Below, in pieces: positions 25,009 to 34,036 of a stretch of DNA of 63,379 nt. Numbering within the stretch: position 1 is the stretch's first letter; the number at the start of each line of letters is the position of its first letter. Below the pieces are notes generated by a model. It made no database searches. It was not told the DNA's origin and saw nothing but the letters and a program-made list of their open reading frames with translations. Origin of the DNA: Lachnospiraceae bacterium (GTDB lineage: Bacteria; Bacillota; Clostridia; Lachnospirales; Lachnospiraceae); the NCBI GenBank assembly GCA_017476665.1, contig JAFUZJ010000032.1, forward strand, positions 1-63,379, read 5' to 3'. Position numbers and translations under genes: made by a program.

Positions 25009-26007
25009 TTACGACAGTTTTTTTATCTTCCGGTGCAGCTTTCGAATTCCTCTGGGCGCGATCACAAACAGCGTCAGATAGAACTTGTTTTTCATAGTCA
25101 GGTAAGGGTTTTGAATCCCTTTCCACCAGTCTCTGCGCAGTCTCCGCACCACCTGCATGTAAAAATCATTTTCCCGGTTCATTTGACGGATCGGCACATG
25201 CAGCATATAATCCAACCGCTGAAAAATACCGAACCGAACCGCGATGGTATGCAGATCCCGCTCTGAGGCATCAATACCCGCAAGCACCATGTCCGCATTC
25301 CGGATATTATCCTCGTACACTCGGGAGAGCTGCTCCTTATCCGCCTTTCTGGAATTGCTGTTCATGCGGTAAAACACATGATACGCCTGCCCCGGCAGCG
25401 ACACCACCGTTCCGATCTCGGGCAGAATCTCCACCAGAAAGTGAAAGTCCTCGTTGAGCGCCCCCACAGGAAACTGCCTGCCCTCCAGCACGTCCCTTCG
25501 GAACAGCTTGGTACAAAAAGAGCAGTCCCCCTTGTGCAGCAGCAATTCTCTCAAGAAATCCCTGTGTCCGATCAGGGTATCTTTCTCCGGCGGAATACAG
25601 ATATCCGGCAGTCGATTCCCCTGTTCATCCACCTCGTCCCTGCCAATTTGCACGACACTTGCGTCATATTTCTGCGCCCCGCGCCACAGCCGCTCATACA
25701 TGTCCGGCGCAATATAGTCGTCACTGTCCACAAAGCCGATATAGGCTCCTTCGGCTTTCTGCAGTCCCAGATTCCTGGCTGTGGAAGAACCGCCGTTTTC
25801 TTTGTGAAACACTTTGATCCGTTGGTCTTTTGTGACATATTCGTCACATACCTCTCCCGTCCCGTCCGTGGAACCGTCGTCAATCAACAGAATCTCCAGA
25901 TTGGAATAGGTCTGCGCGCAGACAGAATCCACACAACGACCAAGATATGCTTTTGTATTGTATACCGGCACGATCACACTGATCAGCGGTTGATTCCCAT
26001 TTTGCAT
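25009..26007 (-). CDS. GT2 glycosyltransferase (EpsJ/WaaV-like)
   Basis: 332 residues with one GT-A domain. Motifs are ISVIVPVYNTKAYL, LEILLIDDGSTDGT, the NGG-S-ARN block and the metal-binding GFVDSDDYI. The C-terminal third (from about 230) is basic and helical, probably membrane-peripheral, ending in KLHRKIKKLS. Enzymes of this type add one sugar to a lipid-linked exopolysaccharide repeat unit in the cytoplasm. The first 25 bases overlap the end of the GT4-GT4 fusion gene, so the two are translationally coupled. Ribosome site GAGAGGAAG. The sugar donor is not predictable. Confidence 0.85.
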   Translation of the reverse strand: MQNGNQPLISVIVPVYNTKAYLGRCVDSVCAQTYSNLEILLIDDGSTDGTGEVCDEYVTKDQRIKVFHKENGGSSTARNLGLQKAEGAYIGFVDSDDYIAPDMYERLWRGAQKYDASVVQIGRDEVDEQGNRLPDICIPPEKDTLIGHRDFLRELLLHKGDCSFCTKLFRRDVLEGRQFPVGALNEDFHFLVEILPEIGTVVSLPGQAYHVFYRMNSNSRKADKEQLSRVYEDNIRNADMVLAGIDASERDLHTIAVRFGIFQRLDYMLHVPIRQMNRENDFYMQVVRRLRRDWWKGIQNPYLTMKNKFYLTLFVIAPRGIRKLHRKIKKLS

Positions 26008-28550
26008 AACATCTTCCTCTCACTGATGACTTCCGCCACAGAACAGGGACCATCCTGAAAGCGGACACCGCCGTCCGGGGCACCGGGATTATCCTGCGCG
26101 CAAGAACCGCTCTGCGCACATTCAAGCCCCGCGGCCAGCTCTAAAAGACGCTCTGCCGCATTCTCCGCGTTCCACACTTCCGTGATCGTGCGATAGGCCT
26201 CCCTGCCCAGCTTCTGACAACGCGCCCGATCCGCCAGGAGCATTTCCACCTGTCGGAAGAGCTCCGAAGACTTCCCGTCCGGGTAGACACATCCGTTCTC
26301 CCCGGGCCGGATCAGATAGGGCACCGCCCCCATCATATGATCCGCCACCACAGCGCATCCGCTGTTCATGGCCTCATTGATCACAGCGCCCCAGCCTTCC
26401 TTCCGGTCGCTGGTGGCAAGATAGATATCCGTCTGCTCCATCAGGCGACGCACTTCATCCGGTGTCCGATACCCCAGGAGCGTCACCACATCCGAAAGCT
26501 CATATTGCTCCATCAGACGATCCACCAAGGGCTGCAGATTGCCGCCGCCCACGATGTTCATATGAAAACTGCATCCCTTCTCCTTCAAGTACTTCGCGCA
26601 CAGCAAAGGCAGCTCCGGATGCTTCCAGTCCAGAAATCGCGCTGCCCATAAAATGCTGCCCGCCTTTTTGTCACGCATCAGGCGATCCGGATCATAGTGC
26701 TTCGTCTCCGGAAAATAGCCCCACCGAAACATTTTTTGCGGATATGCACGCACAATATGAAAATCTGACGGCACGTAAGCCCCGGCGCAGAGCAGATACA
26801 CGGGCGCCCTGCAATAGCGGGTATGGTCGTGATACTTTTTCAGAAGACCTCTGGGGGAAACCGCCTTCCACTGCCCCTCCTTGTACAGGCGCTCGCTGTA
26901 TCGTATGACCGTCTTGCCGCTCTGCAGCCTCGCTTCGATATAACGCTCCTCATCCACACCTCCGAAAAGTACCGTCTGCGCCCGCAGGATCAGGCTATCG
27001 CAACATTCCGGCTCCTTGTAATAATACTTTACATAGGGCAGCTTGACCTCCTGCCATCCCATGCGTATCCGCTCCTCCTCCATGGGCTCTGTCTGGATAA
27101 AATAAAAGTTCTCCCCCAGCCGTTCATACAGAGCGTTACAGAACGGGATCTGATGGTGATTGATATAATTTGACACAAACACAAACAATCCGCCGACGCC
27201 CCTGTCTGCCGACGTCCCGGACGCTGACTCCCCGGCCGCTGCTTTCTTGGCCGCAGGCTCCCCAGCCGCGATCTGCCTGTAGATCTCCACCAGCTTCTGA
27301 TAATTGGTCTGCGGATCATGGGTAGCCAGCGCATGCTTCCTGGCATGCTCCGTATATTGCTTCTGCTTCTCCGTATCACGAAACATCCGGATCACCGCAT
27401 CCGCCAGATTTTGGGCATTCTCCTCCAGCCCGAAACCCCGGTACAGGATTCCGTCCTCTCCGCCGGTGAAAATACTGCTGATGCCGCCCACATCCGCGCT
27501 GACACAGGGCATCCCCAAAAGCATCGCCTCCCCCAGCGAATTGGGGGAGTTCTCAATGGAAGAACAGCACACAAAAAGATGACTCTTCAGATACTGCTGC
27601 TTCATCTGCTCCGCGGAAAGCCGCCCCAGAAAGTGTACACACTCCCAAAGCTGACCCTGCTGCATCAGCTTCCGCAGATACTTCCCGTAGGCAGATATTT
27701 TCACGCGTTTTATGACACTCCCGTCACCTATTACACTGTTGCCCGCCACATACACCTGTACATCCGGAAATTCCTCCCGGATCCGCGGCAGCGCCAGTAG
27801 CATATAGTGCAATCCCTTGATTGGATAATCTCCCTGGCTCAAAAAGATCGAGTGCGTTTCACAGTCCTCCTGCCTCCACTGTGCCGTATAAAAATCCGCC
27901 CGAAGCGTCTCGTTCATTTTAAAATAGCGGGCATCCGGATTCCACACGGAGGTGTAATAGCGGTCCCATGCGGTTCTGCCGGTCACATTTCCCGCCAATG
28001 CAACGGCTTCCTGCTCCATCGCGCCTCTCAGCGCGAACTTTTTTTGCTGCTCGGGCAGTGTGTCCCGCTTCAACACATCCCTCAACGTCGCCGTGCGGAT
28101 CACTGCCTCCGGCAGGTCGGCAAAATACACGTCCGCATACACCTTGCACAATCCCTGAATGCCGATCAGGACGCGATTCCTGTCCGGCACAGCACGGCAC
28201 ATTGCCAACGTATGTGGGTATTCCGTGCCGAAGCAATGCACCACATCCGGTTCAAATTTTTCCACAATTTTGTGAAGTGAATGCTCCAACCGCTCGTCGT
28301 ACACATGCGGATTTACCGTATCTTCCCGAAACGCAAACCAGGTCAGCCCACCAAACGTCCCATACTGTTTCGCGCCGTCCGGATCCTCCGTCACCGGAAA
28401 TGCCACCGCCAACGTGATGTCATTTTCCGCCTGATGTTTCAGACAGGCTTCCGCCAGCCCGGACAGCCAGCCTTCCTTGTTGTTGATCTCCTTATGAAGT
28501 TGTTCTGCGATCATGGGCAGCATGATATTGCACAGCCACAGCACCCGCAT
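25983..28550 (-). CDS. Fused GT4-GT4 glycosyltransferase
   Basis: 855 residues, about twice the size of one GT4 enzyme. Residues 1-425 form a first GT-B unit (MRVLWLCN, DVVHCFGTEY, FLSQGDYPIKGL, C-terminal SIENSPNSLGEAMLLGMPCV with E-x7-E-like pattern). After an Ala/Ser/Gly linker (~430-455) comes a second unit (VSNYINHHQIPFCNAL, ILWAARFLDWKHPELPL, SDRKEGWGAVINEAMNSGCAVV). Both have the retaining-GT nucleotide-sugar site, so one protein may add two sugars in succession. An ~45-residue polar tail follows. Fusion matches the operon's few separate transferases for a repeat unit. Confidence 0.85.
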   Translation of the reverse strand: MRVLWLCNIMLPMIAEQLHKEINNKEGWLSGLAEACLKHQAENDITLAVAFPVTEDPDGAKQYGTFGGLTWFAFREDTVNPHVYDERLEHSLHKIVEKFEPDVVHCFGTEYPHTLAMCRAVPDRNRVLIGIQGLCKVYADVYFADLPEAVIRTATLRDVLKRDTLPEQQKKFALRGAMEQEAVALAGNVTGRTAWDRYYTSVWNPDARYFKMNETLRADFYTAQWRQEDCETHSIFLSQGDYPIKGLHYMLLALPRIREEFPDVQVYVAGNSVIGDGSVIKRVKISAYGKYLRKLMQQGQLWECVHFLGRLSAEQMKQQYLKSHLFVCCSSIENSPNSLGEAMLLGMPCVSADVGGISSIFTGGEDGILYRGFGLEENAQNLADAVIRMFRDTEKQKQYTEHARKHALATHDPQTNYQKLVEIYRQIAAGEPAAKKAAAGESASGTSADRGVGGLFVFVSNYINHHQIPFCNALYERLGENFYFIQTEPMEEERIRMGWQEVKLPYVKYYYKEPECCDSLILRAQTVLFGGVDEERYIEARLQSGKTVIRYSERLYKEGQWKAVSPRGLLKKYHDHTRYCRAPVYLLCAGAYVPSDFHIVRAYPQKMFRWGYFPETKHYDPDRLMRDKKAGSILWAARFLDWKHPELPLLCAKYLKEKGCSFHMNIVGGGNLQPLVDRLMEQYELSDVVTLLGYRTPDEVRRLMEQTDIYLATSDRKEGWGAVINEAMNSGCAVVADHMMGAVPYLIRPGENGCVYPDGKSSELFRQVEMLLADRARCQKLGREAYRTITEVWNAENAAERLLELAAGLECAQSGSCAQDNPGAPDGGVRFQDGPCSVAEVISERKMLCKMGINR

Positions 28551-28571
28551 ACTCTGTTCCTCACTTTATAC

Positions 28572-29687
28572 TCAGTTAAAGATCCAATTCAAATAAGGCA
28601 GCAGCCTGATATCCGTCGCGTACATCCCCTTCAGCAGCACCGCAAAATAACATGCAAAGGCTCCGACCACACCTGCGCAGCATACCCTTCTCAACCAATT
28701 GACATCCATGTCACATATTAATGCCGGCAGCAGAAAAATCTGGGATACGATCAGATAATATCCCACCCTGGACACCTCCGGGATAAAGCTTCCACAGGGA
28801 TACACCACCAACGCCATCCCGTTCAGAAAGAAATAAAATCGGTTTGCCACGTTTTGCCGGCTTTCTCCCACCAGACTCTTTTTATAACAGATTCCGCACA
28901 GCGCCAGCGTACCCACGCATTTCAACACATTAACCCAGGAAATGTGCCCTGTGTCAAAAGCCGAATCCCGATAGAACGGATAAAACGTAAACGCGATCTC
29001 CCGGTAAAAATCCGGAAAACAAAACAGACTGGCAACCCCCAGGACACCCACCGCCAGGTGCCATTTCTTCAATTTCACCTTCGCCAGAACATACGCCGCC
29101 AGATACGCCGGGATCACCAGCAAGATTGACTTATGAAACACCGCGCCAAACAAGATCCAAAGCACAAACTTTCCGAACTCTTCCCGCAGTACATACTGCA
29201 TGGCATACAGCGCAATGGCTAACGCCAGATAATACCGCACCGTATTTAAGCTGTTGAAATAATAGCCTCCGGTCATCAGCAGAAACAATGAAAAAGCATA
29301 ATGCACCGCCTGCCCGTGCAGCGCCCTCACAAAAAACCACACCGTGAGCAGGGAAAACAGCGCAAAGATCGGCAGATAATTGTCGTATCCGAACAGCTGC
29401 TGCATCCACTTGACGATCAGATTAAATCCGAATTCCGAGGAGACATGCCGCTCCTGGGCGATCAGGCGGAAATTAAAGCGATACACCCAATAGTCATTGC
29501 CCACGGCAATCCTGCATGCTGACACTCCTGTCAGAAGGCAAAAAACAGCAAACTCGGCCACACTGCTCCGGGCGTACCCCCTGCTGCCGGGAATCACTGT
29601 CTTCCACTGCACAAAGCTCTGCACAAAAAACGCCAGCAAAACCGTTACAATTGTAAGCATAATATACACCAACGCACTGCTCTCCAT
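28572..29687 (-). CDS. EpsG-family membrane protein, probable repeat-unit polymerase
   Basis: 371 residues, nearly all hydrophobic, about ten membrane segments. The block CRIAVGNDYWVYRFNFRLIAQE...SEFGFNLIVKWMQQLFGYDN, followed by YYFNSLNTVRYYLALAIALYAMQYV and FHKSILLVIPAYL, is the EpsG (Wzy-like) signature. The family joins lipid-linked repeat units into polymer on the outer side of the membrane. The operon also has an O-antigen ligase-like gene, so there are two candidates for the polymerase. The start follows GGAGTAGG. The downstream stop-to-start gap is 21 bases. Confidence 0.85.
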   Translation of the reverse strand: MESSALVYIMLTIVTVLLAFFVQSFVQWKTVIPGSRGYARSSVAEFAVFCLLTGVSACRIAVGNDYWVYRFNFRLIAQERHVSSEFGFNLIVKWMQQLFGYDNYLPIFALFSLLTVWFFVRALHGQAVHYAFSLFLLMTGGYYFNSLNTVRYYLALAIALYAMQYVLREEFGKFVLWILFGAVFHKSILLVIPAYLAAYVLAKVKLKKWHLAVGVLGVASLFCFPDFYREIAFTFYPFYRDSAFDTGHISWVNVLKCVGTLALCGICYKKSLVGESRQNVANRFYFFLNGMALVVYPCGSFIPEVSRVGYYLIVSQIFLLPALICDMDVNWLRRVCCAGVVGAFACYFAVLLKGMYATDIRLLPYLNWIFN

Positions 29688-29694
29688 GCTTTTC

Positions 29695-30492
29695 CTACTC
29701 CGTCAATCCTTCCTTCTTCAGCCGCTTCCCTTTGCGCACGCCGTCACACAGCCAGCGAAAAGCCTTGCCCGGATCCGCTTCAGAGCGAATGTTCCTCTTC
29801 GTGACATAACGCAATCCAAACGGCACCGCCATCACACCATACAGGTAATGATATAAGACACCTCTGTCATAAAAAAACTTTTTATCATACCCCTTAAACC
29901 AGCTGGACTCCCCGGCCACCTCTCTGCCGATCAGCACAGGCGCCGTATAAACAAGGCAGCCCCAATCCATCAGTTCCTTCAGAAACAGATTGTCCTCGCC
30001 GTTACTGAATCTTGCGCCCCCGCCGAACAGAAGGGAAAACTTCACCCCCGACTGCTCCAGCACCTTCCTGCGAATGGCAAAGCTCACCGCGCCGTACCTG
30101 CCGCAATTATACCAGCGCACCCGCTTCCTGTCCGTGATAAAATATGTCTTCCTGGACTCCTCCACCTGAATATTAAACAGGATCATATCGGCCTCCGGAT
30201 TCGCCGCAAATTCCCGCTCAATGGCCTGCGCGTACCCGGGCTCATACACAATATCCTCATCAGAAAAAAGGCAGATGTCACCATCCGCCCTCTCTATCGC
30301 TGCATTCCGGCTTTTCCCGATCCCACGCTCCGGAAAGGAATAGAATCGGATCCTTCCGCCCTTGTACTCCATCTCCTCATAACCCTGCCTGTCGCACTGG
30401 TTAATGATCACCGCGTCGGATTCCAGCCCCATCTGCTCTACAAGCGTCTCCATATTCTGATTCATCACCGAAACCAGAACTTCTACACTCAT
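29695..30492 (-). CDS. GT2 glycosyltransferase
   Basis: 265 residues from the ATG at 30492, which follows CGGAGG at 7 bases and overlaps the upstream stop by 4 bases (ATGA); the longer reading from 30549 lies inside the Wzz-like gene. GT-A features are VEVLVSVMNQNMETL, FPERGIGKSRNAAIERADGDICLFSDEDIVY (S-D-E as metal site) and the later GEDNLFLKELMDWGC acceptor-side block. The C-terminus is basic with no membrane helix. It likely adds one residue of the repeat unit. Donor and linkage are unknown. Confidence 0.8.
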   Translation of the reverse strand: MSVEVLVSVMNQNMETLVEQMGLESDAVIINQCDRQGYEEMEYKGGRIRFYSFPERGIGKSRNAAIERADGDICLFSDEDIVYEPGYAQAIEREFAANPEADMILFNIQVEESRKTYFITDRKRVRWYNCGRYGAVSFAIRRKVLEQSGVKFSLLFGGGARFSNGEDNLFLKELMDWGCLVYTAPVLIGREVAGESSWFKGYDKKFFYDRGVLYHYLYGVMAVPFGLRYVTKRNIRSEADPGKAFRWLCDGVRKGKRLKKEGLTE

Positions 30493-31523
30493 CTCCGTCC
30501 TCCGGGCAATAAATAATAGCTCCTGATCAGCTTTTCGTCCGCCTCCCACAAGAGTACTGCCATCACGGCAATCTCCTGCGTCCGCAGGAACTCCAGCAGA
30601 TACTCGAGGGGCTTTCCCGCATGCAGTCCCGCAGGTACTGCCAGCAAGACGCCGTCCGCCTGCCGCAGCAACTCCAGATCCCGCTTTTCACAGATAGGGG
30701 TCGCTGCCGTCTTCCATTCCAGCTCCCGCAGTTCGTCCGCCTCGTCTCCGGCGTTCTGCAGTTTTTCCTGCAAAGCCTTTGTCACATTCTGTAGATCTGT
30801 TTTCTCCTCTGTCGAACAGACCGCCAGACATTTCTTACCTTTGCATAAATGCCCTGCATTCTGCACGAATTCCGCGCTCTGCAGCGTACCCAGCACAGGA
30901 AGTCCGTATCTTCTCCGCAAGGTTGCCGGCAGCCAGATGCTGTCCGCCCCGATCTCCCGCAACAAAAAAATCACCACCACAAAGAAACAGGAGAGCACCG
31001 CGCTCAAGATCAACGCCCGAAGCGGTCTCACATCCGGATAGACCAACGTCACATCCGACACATCGATCACCTGTGCCGCAGCAAGCTCCGGCGTGATCTC
31101 CACAAACGCCCCCGTCACCACATTCTGTACCGCTTGGGAGATCGGTGCTACCTGATCCTGTTCCAGACAGCTGACCGTAAAAGAAGGGACATGGATATCC
31201 GATGCCACCCGCGCCGACAACTGATCCGCATTCACAACGGCTCCCCCGTCGCTCAACAGAAGCGCCCGGAATTCATCGGAATCCACATACGTATTCCATG
31301 TCATATCATTGATATAGTAATCCCCCGATTGAACCGGCGGGTTCGTATACTCTAATTTGCATGTGATCGTCTGCTCATAGCGGGGTTTCTCCCCCAAAAG
31401 CACATTTTTCACATAATATCCGCCGCCGAACAAAATTGTGCCCAACAGCGAAAATAATAGAATCCACCTCAGACTGCGGAACAGACGCAACACCGTCAGC
31501 CGCAGGTCAAAAGGCTCTGCCAT
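30489..31523 (-). CDS. Wzz-like chain-length protein with degenerate BY-kinase-like domain
   Basis: 344 residues from the ATG at 31523; the codons MWEGNY before it are the ribosome site GGGAAGG. Two membrane helices (near 20-45 and 170-195) enclose an outer domain of ~120 residues, as in Wzz/CapA proteins. After the second helix, GLPVLGTL...KCLAVCSTEEKTDLQNV...ADGVLLAVPAG...EIAVMAVLLWEADE follows the bacterial tyrosine kinase fold, but the Walker A GxxGxGKT is gone and no Tyr cluster is present. So it probably sets chain length with the polymerase, and the kinase part may be only structural or regulatory. Expected kinase and phosphatase genes are absent here. Confidence 0.75.
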   Translation of the reverse strand: MAEPFDLRLTVLRLFRSLRWILLFSLLGTILFGGGYYVKNVLLGEKPRYEQTITCKLEYTNPPVQSGDYYINDMTWNTYVDSDEFRALLLSDGGAVVNADQLSARVASDIHVPSFTVSCLEQDQVAPISQAVQNVVTGAFVEITPELAAAQVIDVSDVTLVYPDVRPLRALILSAVLSCFFVVVIFLLREIGADSIWLPATLRRRYGLPVLGTLQSAEFVQNAGHLCKGKKCLAVCSTEEKTDLQNVTKALQEKLQNAGDEADELRELEWKTAATPICEKRDLELLRQADGVLLAVPAGLHAGKPLEYLLEFLRTQEIAVMAVLLWEADEKLIRSYYLLPGGRR

Positions 31524-31556
31524 ATAATTACCTTCCCACATCCGTGTCTTCTCCTG

Positions 31557-33131
31557 CTATGCCTTAGATGCCTTGCGTGCCTTCTGCGCCCCCGTTTTTT
31601 GTCTCTCCTGCGCTTCCAGAATATCTGTCAGATCCGGCATCGCCAGCGTATCATCGGAAATCGTCTTTTTTGGAATCTGTCCGTTTGCGGATGTCCTGCC
31701 TCTTTCCCGCTTAAACGCAGTCACCTGCTCACTCTCCACACCCTCCGTGCTGTCAGGCCAGAACAGAACCTTCAGTGTCAGGAGCATCAGCTTCAGATCC
31801 AGCCACACCGAATAGTGTTCGATATAATACAGATCCAGCTTCAGCTTATCATAAGGCGAAGTGTTATACTTTCCGTAAACCTGTGCAAACCCGGCAAGAC
31901 CGGCCTTCACCTTGGTACGGTAGATAAACTCCGGCATCACTTCCACATACTGCTTGATGATCTCCGGTCTCTCCGGCCTGGGACCGATAAAGGACATATC
32001 CCCGCGCAGAATATTCACCAGCTGCGGCAGCTCATCGATCCTGCATTTGCGGATAAATCTCCCGATCGGTGTGATCCTGTCGTCGTTTTTCTGCGCCAGT
32101 CTCGCCACGCCATCCTTCTCCGCATCCGTGCGCATACTGCGGAACTTCATGATCCGGAACTCCCGCTGATCCCTGGTACACCGGATCTGCTTGTACAGCA
32201 CGGGACCGCCGTCATAGGCTTTGATCGCGATAGCCGTGAGCAGCATGATCGGAGAGGTCAGCACCAGAAGGATCACGGAACAGATCAGATCGATGCTGCG
32301 CTTGATAAACCGCTGTTCCATACTCAGACTGAATTCTCTGGTCAATAGCATGGGCGAATCAAAGATATGCAGTTCTTCCGCACCGCCCAGAATAACGTCC
32401 GTGATCTTGGGCATCACATAGACGCGAATGGATTTCCCATAACAGAACTTTAAGAGCCTGTTGCGCTCCGCCGTGGACACATCCCACACAACCACCGCCG
32501 TACATTCTCCGGTCTCGTAGCTTCTTGTGATCTCCTTGCAGATACGGTCCACGCCTTCTCTGACACATAAGGTTTTCTGGATCACATATTTATCATGTCT
32601 GCTCTCAAATTTATTGTAGATATCTGCAATGGAGCGCTCCCCATGCACCAATAACAGCTTCCTCGGTGGGAAGATATTCCGGTATAACCGGTTGGCTATA
32701 CTGGTGTATACGATCACCGTGATGATCTGTTCCACCAGCATCATCAGGATCACATCCGGCGCAAACGGCGCATGTGCCATGATAGACAGCTCCACGTAGA
32801 TAAACATCAACGCCAATATCGTGGAAAACACCTGCGAAAAAATCAATTCCACCGTCTTCAGATACCCCAGCCGCATACCGCCGTACATGGCAGTCAGAAA
32901 GATCAATAACAGTCCGTAAAATGCAATCTCCACGATATGTCCCTTGTATCCGAAGTTTCTCAGCGATTCCACCACGTCAAACTGGAAATGTGTCAGCCAA
33001 TGATAAGCAAATATTCCTATCTCCAATGCCACACACAGGATCGTCATCCCCAGATTGATCAGACGTTTAAAGGATTCCATCCGTCTCAATTTATTTTGTG
33101 TTGCAATATATTCATTGGTATGTGTATTCAA
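31557..33131 (-). CDS. Undecaprenyl-phosphate sugar phosphotransferase (WbaP/EpsE type)
   Basis: 524 residues starting at TTG 33131, with GGAGGGAT five bases ahead. About four to five N-terminal membrane helices and a nucleotide-binding-like central domain (LLLVHGERSIADIYNKFESRHDK) precede the C-terminal catalytic domain (from about 270): KRSIDLICSVILLVLTSPIM, PVLYKQIRCTRDQREFRIMKFRSM, DELPQLVNILRGDMSFIGPRPERPE and GLAGFAQVYGKY. The family places the first sugar-1-phosphate on undecaprenyl phosphate and so starts exopolysaccharide repeat synthesis. The last ~55 residues are a polar tail not normally seen. It is the first gene of the leftward operon. Confidence 0.9.
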   Translation of the reverse strand: MNTHTNEYIATQNKLRRMESFKRLINLGMTILCVALEIGIFAYHWLTHFQFDVVESLRNFGYKGHIVEIAFYGLLLIFLTAMYGGMRLGYLKTVELIFSQVFSTILALMFIYVELSIMAHAPFAPDVILMMLVEQIITVIVYTSIANRLYRNIFPPRKLLLVHGERSIADIYNKFESRHDKYVIQKTLCVREGVDRICKEITRSYETGECTAVVVWDVSTAERNRLLKFCYGKSIRVYVMPKITDVILGGAEELHIFDSPMLLTREFSLSMEQRFIKRSIDLICSVILLVLTSPIMLLTAIAIKAYDGGPVLYKQIRCTRDQREFRIMKFRSMRTDAEKDGVARLAQKNDDRITPIGRFIRKCRIDELPQLVNILRGDMSFIGPRPERPEIIKQYVEVMPEFIYRTKVKAGLAGFAQVYGKYNTSPYDKLKLDLYYIEHYSVWLDLKLMLLTLKVLFWPDSTEGVESEQVTAFKRERGRTSANGQIPKKTISDDTLAMPDLTDILEAQERQKTGAQKARKASKA

Positions 33132-33179
33132 GACTATCCCTCCGGGATGCGCAGTCCTCTCTGCGCACCATCATGCATT

Positions 33180-33188
33180 AGTATAACA
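33180..33188 (-). promoter_or_regulatory. Extended -10 element before the exopolysaccharide operon
   Basis: On the minus strand TGTTATACT lies 49 bases before the TTG start. No -35 match sits at the usual distance. A short TGCGCA...TGCGCA hairpin occupies the leader between it and the ribosome site. This is the most likely operon promoter but weakly supported. Confidence 0.35.
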
Positions 33189-33265
33189 TATTTTGTCCAA
33201 AGGGTATATAGAAAAACCGATTCTTAAGATAAATTAAGGTTTTATAGGCATTTTCAGATAAATGA

Positions 33266-34032
33266 TCATATCCGGCGGGACACCGCCCGGACTGCCCAAA
33301 AGCAAAAATTCCAGACACTCTCCGGCAGACTTAAGCCCTCCACCTTGCGGTAAAGGTTCCAGATCCGGCGGATCGCCTCCAGTTTGTTGGAGGAAAGCGT
33401 CCTGCCTGCCCTCCGGTATCTGACCAGATTTTCATCCAGGCCGTATGCCATATACCCGTTTTTTAAAATTTTCCACCAGAGTGCGGTATCTTCGCTCTTC
33501 ACTTTGGGCATTTCCAGCAGTTCTTTTGCGATCACCGCTGTGTCAAAAAGTACCGTGGATGTAAAATGGTGGTATTTTTCAGCGCCTGATGATAATTCAT
33601 GCGCTCCGGCACACGCACGATCTTCCCCGTTCCCTTTCCATTTTCATCCGCAAACTCATATCCCGTGAACACAAACCCTGCCCGGTTTCGCTCCGCAAAC
33701 AAAAGCTCCTTTTCCAGCTTCTCCTTCTCCCACAGATCATCCGCATCCAAATAGGCGATATACCGCCCCTTCGCCTGCAGCAGTCCCTGGTTGCGGGCAT
33801 TGGCCGCGCCGCCGTTTTCGGGAAGGCAGATCAGCCGGATCCTCTCATCCCGGATCCGCTCCAGATAGGTCTCCAACAGCTCCCTGGTACCGTCCGTGCT
33901 GCCGTCCTCCACCAGGAGCAGTTCCCAATCCTGCCAGGTCTGTGTCAGCACGGAATCCACCGTATCCCTGATATAATCCTTTACATTGTAAACCGGTATG
34001 ATCACACTGACCGTTTTCTCATTATCCGACAT
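33266..34032 (-). pseudogene. GT2 glycosyltransferase broken by one-base frameshift
   Basis: The first piece (33532-34032, 166 residues) has SVIIPVYNVKDYI, LLLVEDGSTDGT, NGGAANARN and the metal site AYLDADDLW. The second (33266-33535) continues the same fold with MPKVKSEDTALWWKILKNGYMAYGL. The frame shifts at the A4 run 33563-33566 (T4 on the coding strand). Adding one T joins the frames as KNTTIFTSTVLFDTAVIAKELLEM, giving about 255 residues. The enzyme is otherwise undamaged, so this is a very recent lesion, a phase-variable run, or a sequencing error. It ends the operon that begins at 37403. Confidence 0.85.
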
Positions 34033-34036
34033 ACAC

